From: Glutinoglossum americanum
Lineage: Eukaryota > Ascomycota > Geoglossomycetes > Geoglossales > Geoglossaceae
NCBI GenBank assembly: GCA_020080175.1
Contig: JAGHQL010000111.1
Span: 1-64,000 of the forward strand
Reading direction: 5' to 3'
DNA: 64,000 bases
A program made the translations under genes and the position numbers. Shown here piece by piece: positions 10,819 through 23,000 of this stretch; position 1 is the stretch's first letter, and every line of letters starts with the position of its first letter. The notes under the pieces are model-generated. The model was not told where the DNA came from. It made no database searches and saw only the letters and a program-made list of their open reading frames with translations.

Positions 10819-11061
10819 CTAAACCCTAGTAGCCCACCTATATTCCATCACGCTCCTCTTAAAATAGTCGTTGTCGGCCTGGTCAAGCACACGAAGGCGG
10901 CGATCCACATGCACTTCTTTAAGGCCATCCTTCCTGAAGTCAGGCCAGAACTCGCGGAGGCGTTTGCAGATGGCGTCAATGAGGTAGCCTTTGGCATCGA
11001 GGTGACAGATGAAGATGTCGTGTTCGGTAGACCAGCCAGCGGGAAGGTGAGAGAGAGACAT
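10819..11061 (-). CDS. Small conserved fungal hypothetical protein
   Basis: An uninterrupted 80-codon frame starting MSLSHLPAGWSTEHDIFICH. The pattern PAGW..EHD.FICHLDA.GY, followed by a V..RL.VLDQADNDYF end, is one I remember from many short hypothetical proteins of Leotiomycetes and Sordariomycetes, often in multi-copy families. The helix spacing resembles a Myb/SANT-like DNA-binding fold, but this is inference. The frame could continue through an intron near its end. Function unknown. Confidence 0.6.
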   Translation of the reverse strand: MSLSHLPAGWSTEHDIFICHLDAKGYLIDAICKRLREFWPDFRKDGLKEVHVDRRLRVLDQADNDYFKRSVMEYRWATRV

Positions 11062-12344
11062 AATGAAAGATAGACTTGAATGAACGTTACTTTTGAATTC
11101 GAAACTGGTGGGAGGGTTTGGAGAGTTGTTGACGGCAACTTCTGACGTTAGGAGTAGTGGTGAGTGGATGGTTTAGAGGCGGTAGGTAGAGAGGGTGTTA
11201 ATGGGTGGGAGAGCCAAAGTACGCAAGTTAATGGGGCTTTTGAGACAGGTCAGACCTTAGGCGCGACCGGAGATTCTGTAGAGACCGTAGACGTAGAGGC
11301 AGCTGCAGTTTTTCGAGGGGCTATTAAGCGGAATGAGGAAGCCACAGGCGAGCCCGGCGCTGATTGCTGAGATACAGTACGAGTAGTCCGAGGAGGACTT
11401 CGCTCTGGGAGACTCAAGATAAACGAAATTGATATCTTCTCGATGGTGCGCAGTTGGTGAATGATGAGGCTAATTGGATAGAGCATAATGTCGCGCCGTT
11501 GTAGTGTCAAGCTGAATGTTGCTGTTGCGAGTGCCGATGCAATGGAGGCGTGAGGTTTTTGTGCTATCGGTGAGAGTGGTGAATGGCTCTCTCCATATGG
11601 AGAAGGCTCTATAGACCCACCCCAGTATATTCGAGCCGCAAAAGCTGCTTCCTAGAAACAGAAATTCACGACATTCTTGAAATTTCACAGGAATACGAGA
11701 TCAAACGAAATACTCAAAGAGACGGAATTCATTTTGGGGGTTGGTGGCCAGATGCTAACGGGTCGGGTTGTTGCGATGCAATGACCTAGTTCTCTTTCTT
11801 GAATTCCAATATGGATGCAATCGAACTTCCGTGGACGAATACCCAAACTCTCCAGCGTCCTTACGTTAGGCGAGGTGTTTTCGGGCGTTATTCCATAGCT
11901 AGTTGATATCCGGTGAAGATAGGGCCAGAGCATACCGGTCGAGGGCACGTCGGAGCCGGGTCATTTTGAAGGTTTGCCGGCTCATTCTGTACTTACAATG
12001 CGGCAAGAAATGAATACCATTTTCTGCATTCCATCATGAGAATCCTTGCCTCATCGCTCTGGCCCCTAAGGCTGAAGAGGAAAGGAGAGATATGAAGAAG
12101 AAAAAGTAACACTACTGGTACTGGATAATTGCCAGCCATACAAATACAACCAAATAAGGAAAGTGAGAAAAAGAAGACCTATCCGAAGTCTATATTCATG
12201 CTCACCTTTTGAGGGAGGTGGCCAGAAGAGGGAGACACTCATCAACTAATATCACGGCGAAACGTGAGAGCGGCGGCAAGGGTGTCAATAGCTCTCCTTC
12301 ATTACTTCCCCGCTACAGCCGACCACATCCGCCATCTGCAGCAT
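11062..12344. other. Intergenic 1.28 kb, no supported gene
   Basis: Short frames on both strands show no family resemblance. The right end (about 12060-12340) is likely the 3' flank of adenylate kinase. Confidence 0.45.
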
Positions 12345-13398
<1,054 letters not shown>

Positions 13399-13873
13399 TG
13401 TTGAAGGGAGAATATATAAATCGACCTGACCAAGGTAGGGGAGGATTATTTCGGGAAACAAAGGGAATCTGGGATATATGTGGCTCAGAGGTGAGCAGAA
13501 ATGTTGATATGTGATGTTACGTTGGGTTAACCAAGGGCACGCTCCGTTCCTGCGAACGCGAATTCTCGGCCCGGCTAGTGAACGCACTCGCAGTCGCCAG
13601 TCCAATCCGGAGCACGTATCCCATTCATCCGATGCACCAGTTACACATGATCTACGTCTGATCTCCCTTCGGGGTCATTTCAAGTTTGTCATTAAATACT
13701 ACAGTAAAAGATATTCGTGTACATGATAGTTATGCTTCTGATCATGTGACAACGTGGTCTTGAGGCAAGACCCTGGCAAGCCGAAGCTATGCAGAAGAAC
13801 AACAAGCATACAAGTATCCCGACTCCATATCATCAACCCTATCAACATTTAATACTCTTCTACCCGTATCACC
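13399..13873. promoter_or_regulatory. Divergent promoter region, adk1 / rpn8
   Basis: The 475 bp between two head-to-head start codons must hold both promoters. I saw no exact copy of the yeast proteasome control element GGTGGCAAA. CATGTGACAACGTGG (13743-13757) contains a CAnnTG core and could be a factor site, but this is weak. Confidence 0.45.
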
Positions 13874-15169
13874 ATGCCTGCTACGACAGCTGAGACGTTG
13901 TCTCTGGTCACAAGAAATGTCTCCGTGGCTCCCTTAGTCCTCTTGTCGGCTGCAGACCATTATGGGCGTTCCGCGAAAGGTACGAGGAAACGGGTAGTTG
14001 GAGTGCTGCTAGGCCAAAATGACGGCAAGAATGTGAGGGTATCGAATAGCTTTGCAGGTATGCGCTCCAGCGTCAGCCTTGAATCCGGCCAGAACGTTAC
14101 GAGTGGGACCTAGATGTCAAAAATGTTGGCGGGTCCCAATTCAATCGACAAGAATGAGGCCCCCACGCTATTATAGCCCATTACTGACATTTATTCGGTA
14201 GTTCCGTTTGAGGAGGAGGAAAAGGATCCCTCCGTGTGGTTTCTCGACCACAATTTTGTCGAAAACATGAATGATATGTTCAAGAAAATTAATGCGCGGG
14301 AGAAGCTGATAGGGTGGTACCACTCTGGGCCAAAGCTACGGGCATCAGATCTAGAGATTAATGAGCTATTCAAGAGATATACACCGAATCCTCTACTAGT
14401 CATCATTGACGTTCAGCCTAAGGAGGTTGGTGTACCGACTGATGCGTACTTCGCGGTAGAGGAGATTAAAGACGTAAGTCAAACCGCCCTTATGCGACCG
14501 CCATTTCCTGTATGCTGATAGCAGTCTTGCCGAATCCAGGATGGCACGACAACGGCAAAAACTTTCGTACACACTCCATCTATCATTGAGGCCGAGGAAG
14601 CAGAGGAGATCGGGGTAGAGCATCTTCTCCGCGACATTCGTGATGTGGCAGTGGGCACATTATCCACTCGAATTACTTCCCAGCTACAATCTCTTCAAGG
14701 CCTCCATCTTCGACTACGTGATATCGGGCAGTACCTGCAGAAGGTCCTAGACCGAGAGTTGCCTGTAAACCATGCTATCTTGGGCAACTTGCAGGATGTC
14801 TTCAATCTTCTACCTAATCTCTCAACACCAAAGGCTACTCCCTACCCGGGTCAATTAGAGAACGGCGTGGATGCAGCGCACACGGACAACAGCGAGCTCG
14901 CAAGAGCGATGAGCATAAAGACGAACGATCAGCTCATGGCAATCTATCTAAGTAGCTTAATAAGGGCTATCACCGCTTTCCATGACCTCATCGAGAATAA
15001 GATCCAGAACCGACAGCAACAGGAAGAAAAGGACGGGAAGAGGGATGATGAGAGGGACGAGAAAGACGCGACAAAGGCGAATGGCATTGCTAATGGAGAT
15101 GCGAAAGAGGGTAAGGACGCGGATAAGGAGAAAGAGAAGGAAAAGGATAAAGATAAGAAAAAGGGATAA
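13874..15169 (+). CDS. rpn8: 26S proteasome lid subunit Rpn8
   Basis: Structural partner of deubiquitinase Rpn11 in the proteasome lid (family knowledge). Three exons give 361 aa: 13874-14057, 14202-14473, 14540-15169. The MPN domain covers about residues 15-150 ([40 protein letters not shown]). The segment GWYHSGP has a single histidine where active JAMM enzymes have HxH, so this is the catalytically dead MPN form expected of Rpn8. The C-terminal helices (about 200-310) are followed by a strongly charged [14 protein letters not shown]-type tail, the KEKE motif known in proteasome subunits. Both introns interrupt the MPN half. Confidence 0.96.
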
Positions 15170-16383
15170 ACACGGTGGATAGCGAAAGCGGGAGGGGGGA
15201 GGGCATACGTGCCTTACTTGGTATGATTGGCCCACTGAACGGTTGGCATAATACCCAGGCGCTCTCAACACAAGGGATTGTGGCATTGCGTGTATAATAG
15301 AATATTAGCATCGCATTTACTCTCCAAAAAAAAAGCTCTAGGAAATTTTCGAGATATTTTTCCGATCAGTCATTTTCCCCCCTAGCTGATGCGAGGATCC
15401 ATCAGAAGAGATCTATATGGTCATTATTATTACGACTTACCCCCGCGATAACTATCGCCGCTTTAGCAAGCATTACTCTCCAGAGAGAAGAAAAAGTTTG
15501 ACCGGAATCTAGAGTGTTTTATCTATTTACCCATTTATTCTTTTTCTTTTTTTTTTTTTTGACATGTTGAGGCTCGTATGGTATTAAGTTCCCCTTTTTT
15601 TTGATTGTGTGTAGCAACATGCATCTCGAGTGAAATTATTAAGACAGGATTCAGGTTATCATCGGCTTACCCACAAACGAACTTGAAGGGTCCCCACCCC
15701 CGCACTTTCAAAAACACTCCCAATCGCAAGCAAGGAAATCCGAGCGCAAACAAGGGCAATACGAATGGGCTTCGCATATCTCCGCTTTCCGATTCCTACC
15801 TCTCCTGCACTCTCTTTTCCCCCTCTTCTTCGATCTCTACTCTCGAAACAAAAGCTCTTTTTCCCATTCATTCATTAGAGGGACATGTCCATCTATCTAC
15901 AGGAGGACTCGCTGAGCCCTTTTCGCGCGGTGCAACCAGACGGAAGGAGAGAAGAAAAAAAGAAAAGAAAACACAGAGCGTCATTCCGCAAAAGATAGCA
16001 GGGTCAAAAGGGAGACGATAGAGAGATGACCATCTATAGACAACTCTATTCTCTAATTTATCCGACCCCCGACCGGAATGGCCAAAAAGCTTTTGTCTAA
16101 TTCGGGAGAATAAAGGCATGAGGGCGTGAGCTGGTGTTCTCGATGGCCTGCACATCCCCGCGACGCCTACTCGAGCGAGGGACCAGAGGATACCGGAATG
16201 CAAAGGATAGAAGATATATAAAAGGCAGACCGTGAAGCCAACTCCGGGAAATGTGCCAGTAAGTAATCTCTGCGTTCGACTTCGAAATTGATTTGCCCAG
16301 CAGCATAGCAGCATCGTGGATCGTAACGGTGGTTTAGAAATCGTAATCGTCAGTCTCCTCAATCAAGCACGAGCGCGACGCAA
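15170..16383. other. Convergent 3' flanks of rpn8 and the desaturase
   Basis: No supported gene. It contains an A-run near 15328 and a T-run near 15547-15560. Frames on both strands are short and low in complexity. The two neighbours end toward each other here, so it should hold two poly(A) sites. Confidence 0.5.
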
Positions 16384-17944
16384 TCAGGAGTCGGAATCGC
16401 TGTCGGCACCCACAATTAACCCCATCCCCTTTGACTCTCTGCTGATAGGCTCAGCCTTCTTAGTCTTTTGCGGTGGCACGCCTAGACCGTTGTGGTTTCT
16501 AAAAAACACCACGCCCTTCCCGGCGCCCTGAGCACCTTCGCTCTCCTCAACCCACTGGCACATCCTCATGCTCTTCCACAATCCCTGAAGGAAGCCCAAC
16601 GAACCACCTTCAGTATCGGAGCGGTAATGTTTACCCATAATGGGCTTGATGGCCTCAGTTGCTTCATCTGCATGGTAGAAAGGAATAGTAGAGACATAGT
16701 GATGGAGAACGTGAGTCTCGATGATTCCATGGAGGAGCTGACGACCGATAAAGCCAAACTCGCGATCAATGGTTGCCGCTGCACCACGGGTGAATGTCCA
16801 GACCTGAGGGTGGTAATGAGGAAGAGACGGGTCGGTGTGTTGGAGGTAGGTGATAGCCACTGCATATCAAGTCAGTACAACGTCCCAAGTTCCAGACTAG
16901 GTAAAAGGGGAAAGACTCACCGAGCCAATGATTGACCCACAGGTACGGGATGAAATACCAAACGAGTAGATTCAACCAGCCAAATCTATTTCCAAGAAGG
17001 TACAACGTCCCAGCAGCGATGGCTAAACCAAGGTCGCTCAACAAGACCAACTTGGCATCCCTAGCCTCGTACAACGGGCTCCTAGGGTTGAAATGGTTTA
17101 CCCCCCCACCGATTCCATTCTTCTTCCCTTTTCCACGACCCTCGATCTGGCGCTCGTGGTAGTTATGTCCGGTGACGTTGGTGGTCAGGTACACGGGCCA
17201 GCCACCCAGTTGCTGAGTGAGGAGGTGAAATGCCGTCGCTATGGGAGTCTCCTCCATCAATTCACTAAGCTCGTGGACCAGGGCACCGACGCGAGAAGCG
17301 TACTGTTCACGAGTCTTTGGCACAAAGACCATATCTCGCTCGAGATGGCCAGTAGCCTTGTGGTGTTTGCCATGAGATATCTTCCATGAGAAGTACGGGA
17401 CCAAGAGAGCTGAGTGAAGGGTCCATCCGACGGTATCGTTAAGAACCTTCGAGGTGGAGAAGGATTGGTGACCACACTCGTGGGCCAGGACCCAAACACC
17501 AGTCGCAAAGAGACCTTGGACGACGGTGTATAAGGACCATAGCGCGACACGGGCAGGATAAGATGGGATATTCTCAGGTGTCACGTAGTTGTGGAAGACG
17601 TAGAAAACGGTCGCTAGGGAGGCTATATCCCTCGCAACGTACCCAAGGCCACGGAGACCGGACCGCTCAAAGCAATGGGCCGGAATCGCATCTCGAATCT
17701 CCTTGATTGTGAAGTCTGGAATCTCAAACTCGTTGCCATATGTGTCGAGGAGCTTGCCATATCCATTGTCCTTCTGCTCGTCGCCAGAGAGAGAGGTGAG
17801 AGACGAGAGAGATGTAGATGACGGAGACTGGGCAGGCGTATTCTCCGGCGAGACAGACGCCGAGCTGGCTGAAGAAGCCGCTATGGAGTCGGACGTGATA
17901 GATCTCGACAAGAGTGTCTTACGAGGAACCGCGGTTGCTGACAT
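16384..17944 (-). CDS. fad2: Oleate delta-12 fatty acid desaturase
   Basis: Membrane di-iron enzyme of the endoplasmic reticulum that converts oleoyl to linoleoyl chains. Two exons (17944-16921, 16859-16384) give 499 aa. All three histidine boxes are present: HECGH (155-159), HGKHH (191-195) and, near the end, HVLHHY. Hydrophobic spans around 105-185 and 330-380 fit the usual four-helix arrangement. The N-terminus is a Ser-rich extension before the conserved FTIKEIRDAIPAHCFERS. The start at 17944 matches fungal family starts; an in-frame ATG at 18118 would add 58 residues with an LNQ repeat encoded by the minisatellite at 17976-18026. The last residues (GADSDSDS) are acidic. Delta-12 rather than delta-15 activity is inferred from overall resemblance only. 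Confidence 0.94.
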
Positions 17945-17975
17945 TTTAGAAGGGGTGACGGAGAAACCGAGGATG

Positions 17976-18026
17976 TTCAATTGGTTCAATTGGTTCAATT
18001 GATTCAATTGATTCAATTGATTCAAT
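17976..18026. repeat. 9-bp minisatellite in the desaturase leader
   Basis: Five and two-thirds copies of TTCAATTGR lie head to tail, 32 bp upstream of the chosen start codon. The unit is a multiple of three, so if an upstream start is used it encodes repeated Leu-Asn-Gln on the minus strand. Confidence 0.9.
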
Positions 18027-19670
18027 GGAGGCGATTGGGGTTTGCGGTGACAAAGACGTCGAGAAATCTCGGGCCACAAATAAATTTTTGTTGGGTAGCG
18101 GGCAGCCGAAACGGGCAACGACTGGGGGGACGGAGCTCTCTACCAAGACCCGAGGAAGTATCAATGCATTCACCCAGCGAAACCGCCTGCAGCAACGGAA
18201 GAAAGCTGTTGCGGTGAGGGATGAAGCGGGAAGAGAGTTGAAATGGGCAAGTTGCCGCGGTGCTAAGCCGACGCATTTTAAAGGGCCGGTCCTTTATTCC
18301 TCCTGATCGAACTCAAGGGATACGGAAAACGCACACTAAACTTTAGGGTAAAGTGATACGCGAGGGTAGGCCAAGACAGCTACTGGCTCACTCTCACCTC
18401 ACCGCCTGCGTAGAACACCCCAGCGACGAGTAGAGAGGGAGGGCAGCAGCCAGCCGGACTGGATCTCCACGCCAATGATGCCCAGGCAGACCGACCCGAT
18501 CGACTTTTCTATTGCACACGTTTCTGCGTTCAGCTTGCCTCGGGCAGAGAGGCTCTACACGATCCGTGATTGATTGATCGATAAGATCTCGCTCGTCCAT
18601 CCCCCTCTCATTTGCCTACATGTACGGAGGTACGGACTGGTTGCCGAGGTGCGCAAAACCTATGCCTCTTTGACGCCCGTAACACCGAAAGCCTTTTTTT
18701 TTTCTTTTCTTTTCTTCTTCCTTCCCCCTCGATCGGCGGGGATCATCTGCTTTCCCCAATCCCCCGTTTACATTCCGGTTGAAAAACAAGCACGCAGCGA
18801 GGGTTTCCAGAGCTGCGGTTCATTTGCACGGTAGCCCGGACGGCAACGTGTACGAGCCCTCTTTTTATTTTTTTTTTATTTTTTTTATTTTATCTTCCCT
18901 GAGGAACTTGTCTTGGGGTGTGGGTTTTTTTCGTCCACATCCGCTTGGACGGGGAGGTCGAAGGGTCTCCATCCACTCAATCAGGACAATCGCGCAGGCA
19001 AAGGGAAGGGCAAAACGCATGTGATGTGTGAAACCAACCAAAACCGTACGTGTTGGCTGGTGCCCTCCCACCGGGAGGTTTGGGAATGGCTAATGCAGGG
19101 TCCTTGCCTTCTCTCGACCTCGATCTGATTCGACGATTGACGCAAGGACGTCTCATGATTTATCTTTCGGTTGGGGCAACCCAAAAAATTTTGTTGAGGA
19201 AGGGGAAAAAGAAGTTCCTTTTTCTCTTTTATTTTTTTTAAGCGGCTTGTGGGATTTTGTCCTTTTTGCTTTTTTGGGTGGGGAGCGGGGCTAAGCCGGG
19301 GTTGGTTAGTCAAACCACACCTTCCATAAGCGAGAGTCTGAGTGGGACCTTCTAGATTCCGTGTATTTATATATATATAATATGGGAGCCTGGGGAATAT
19401 TCATCTATTTATCGGACTGCGGATTACGTTGGACGTTGGAATGGCGACGGGGGGGGTTGCTTTACTATGCGCTACTAGATCGATGGGGCTATCCGGTCGC
19501 AGGAAAAAAAAAAGAGGGAGAAGTAGAAAGTAGGATGGCTGCAGGTGCCGTTGAATACGGTTACGGTACGAGGTACCATCGCTCCGGGATCGTCCGTTGC
19601 ATAGGTTTATGTACGTATGTATGGGAGACATATGCAACGACACGACGTACGATGTGTATGTACGATGAGC

Positions 19671-19709
19671 GTATGTATGTACAAGTATGTACATACATAC
19701 ATACATACG
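19671..19709. repeat. Tetranucleotide microsatellite (GTAT/CATA)
   Basis: GTATGTATGTACAAGTATG runs into (TACA)n, giving a short imperfect palindromic microsatellite in non-coding DNA. Confidence 0.85.
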
Positions 19710-20099
19710 ATACGTGAGGCTTTTTATCCTTGACCACATGCCAGAGTGTGTTTCGATGGGAGAAGGTGGATCATCAGATCGTTAGTGTAGCTACTACATA
19801 AACTCCGAACTAGTAGGATAGGAGGAGGAAAATCACATGCCGTCCGATCGGGTCTATTGCACATTCTGATGGGCTAATTTTTTTTTTTGTCTCGAGATGC
19901 TCTTTGCGAGGTGTTCCCGGTTTTGCGATATGATCTCTAGCTCAAGGGAAAAAGGGAGATGGAACACGTCCGTCTAGAAATGCCCCCCCAAAAAAAAAAA
20001 AGATATTTCCACTGAGCTCACCCCCTTACTTCTTCTCCCCATTCTCGTCGACACCCACCACACGCCACATGCAAATGGCGTTATAGCCAAGGAGAAATC

Positions 20100-23000
20100 T
20101 CATCCCATGACGCTATCGATCCGCTTTTCCGACTCCACTAGAAAGGCGCCTCCTCCATGCGCGGGATCAAGACTAACAGTCGTGCTCTTGACATTCGGAA
20201 GCACTAGGATCGCCTCTCCCTGATTCCGACAGTCAGTCTCACAGGTGATTGTCGGCGTCTCTGTTTCTCCTGGCGATTGAGGAGATCCTTGGTGAGATAG
20301 AGCGTTTCCCGCAGCCGCGATTGGGCCAAGCCGCTGTCCGGAGGCACTCAGGCTCACGGCAGGAGAAGGTTGGGCCGCTGTTCGTGTTTGGTCTATCAGC
20401 GCCTCCTCGTTGTCCGGGTTTGGCTGGAGTACAAATGGCCTGATGTCTACAGTGGGAAGGAGTAGGTGTCCCGGCCTTAAAGGAAGCAAGGTGATGGGGA
20501 ATTTATGGAGCTCGTTCTCCTGCGAAGCCGTTAGTTTAAGGGTCAAGGACACTCGGGCGACGGATCACATACCCTCGCAGCAAACTGAACCCTCCTTCGG
20601 CCGCCAATAAGCCACTGATCAGGATTCGCATGTATTTCGTAGATGAACTCCAGAGGGGCATCTGCACCAGACTGCCGTGGCTCTGCCGAGTTCTGCAGCA
20701 ATGCGTTGACCTTTCCGGTGTCCCAAACTCTCGTGTGCTTGATGTGCAATTCCGCAACAAGCAGTTGCCCTATGGTCGCTGTACCGATCGCGGATGAATT
20801 GCTGCTGTCTAGGTTCAGCATACGGAGTTCAGCCGTATGAACAACCTGCACTTGTGGTACTTCAACAGGGATGACGATTTCTCGGTTCCGCCCCTGACGT
20901 TCACTGGAAGGCTCGGGTAACAGGATGACAGGATTTTTCTACCACAATTGTCAGCCCGATCAATCAACCAATGTTCATGTTGCGTAGCCTACCTCGTGCC
21001 AGCGTATCAACCACCTCTCTACCCTTTCTCTCGAGACACTAGGAAGTCCATCCAGAACTTCATCCCATCTCATGTCCTTAAAAGGGCCTAGGTTAATCTC
21101 CCCAAGAAGGCCTATCGTTTCCAACTCATTGGCGGACCTTCTCCGCACCCACGAGTGTAGCGTCGGTATAAGTAATTGAGATAAGTCACCCAAAGAACTA
21201 CCATCAAATGCGCTTGCAAAAGCCGATTCTAAAGCCTCTTCGATTTCTATAAGGAAACACCCAAGTTAGAGCACACCTCCGATAAGAAAGGATTAGGGAA
21301 GACTCCCACCTTCGTCTAGGCAGCAATACTTAATATACAGAGCCAGCGGCTTCTGTTCATTCCTAGTAGCTGCGGAAGGTGTCTTGGGCTTTCCAGACCG
21401 CCGAACTATTCTGTAGATTAAACAGGCAGGCAGCCTTGGAAACACCACCTAAGACGGTAGTCTATGAGAAATGACCTATCTTAAAGGAGGTCCAATGAAA
21501 TACTTACTAGCGGTGATAAGATTGTCGAATACGCGCTGGTCTCGAATATTTCGGAGCCATCAAGCCTAGAGTCTAAAACACGGAGCGGTACGATTGTAGC
21601 CGCAGATACTATAAACTTTGACAACAACCTGCCCACTTGTGAGCGAGAGGTCACCACACGGAACAGCGATGACCTACGCTTTCTCTTTGAATATATCTTG
21701 GACGTTCACCCCAAGAGGTAGCACTATAGATTCGCTTGAATTTGCTGCGAACAGAAAGTTGCCCTTCTCTGTCGTATACGCAACCTCGATTTTAATCTGA
21801 ACATCTGTGAGCGAGACAACTAGTACGGGCAGCAAGGGGCACAAACGGAAAGATCACTAAGGTCAGATTCCAAGACATAAGGAATGCGAAATACTACGGA
21901 CGAGTCTGCCGTAAGCGGACCAAAGGCTATCATTCCAGGCTTTGACTTGTCGTAAACATCTACATTGCCTTCCACCAACTCGGTGTCTGCAGTACGGAGT
22001 CTTAGGCCGGCAGAAGCGCACCGTAGCCGCAGCTCGCCCCTCGAAATGTTGTTCCAGCCCGTAGCGATTTCAATCTCTATAGACCGCACCACATCTAGAT
22101 ATATAAGTCTCGGCAACCGCATTTTAGCTCGAAGAGTGGTCGATGGAGGGCAATAGACTATGCGTGATTTCTTCGCCGCAGTTACAGCGGCCGCAGAGAA
22201 TGACCCCGAGATGCCTGTTGGCGTGGAGGCACTGGCTTTGGATAGCGTTTCGTGAACAAAAATCACTTTGTGGCATTCGAGTAAGATCCTATCCACAATG
22301 TACGAACCAGGGATCACAAGCTTCTCCCATTAGCAACCGCCCACGCAGTTTCAACGGCACCACTCACGTTTGACCCAACCCACATTCTGGATAACCCTCG
22401 CTTCAAAACAAACCGGTCATTGCTCTCGAGCCAAATCTCACGGCCTTGCCCGCCTATGGCACCGACAACCCTCACTTTAGCGCCTTGTATTTCCAAATCA
22501 TCTTCTAAAAAGTGACGAATCTGCAACTGCAACTGAAACCCATCTCTATCCGGAAGATGCCGAGGGTAGGGTTCCACGTGTATATCACTAAAATATTTGC
22601 TCATTGGGACAGTAGTTTCGAGCGATAGCTTGTTAGAAAGGGAGGTAAGATCTCGCACATATCCGCACATGGCAACCGCATCGCCATCGAAATAGTTCTC
22701 AGACTCAAGGCCGAGATCCCGTCCTGTATCCTTTCCTCCTCGACGGGATACCAGGCGTTTCTCCCTTGCAACAGCTTTGGCCAGTAATTTTAGAATAACG
22801 TTGACATATTCTTCGCTCCTTCCCAGTTCCTTAAGGCATCTGGCATACATTATCAACATGGATGTTTCGATTAAGCTCCAACCCCCTTCAGCATAAAATG
22901 GGGCCATGTGGTGGAAATGGGTAGCAGCAGTAGCATAGTCCCCAAGATGACTGAAATTCATTAGTGGCATAGTAGCTCTAATGGGTTATTGAACTTACAA

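Larger units (their letters stand above)
17945..20099. other. Intergenic 2.15 kb: desaturase promoter and Trs130 3' flank
   Basis: No supported gene. It contains T-runs (18687-18697, 18861-18890), a GTAT/CATA tetranucleotide repeat (19671-19709), a T-run near 19878-19888 and an A-run near 19989-20000. Homopolymer-rich DNA of this kind is common in fungal promoters and untranslated leaders. The desaturase is likely to have a long 5' leader here. Confidence 0.5.
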
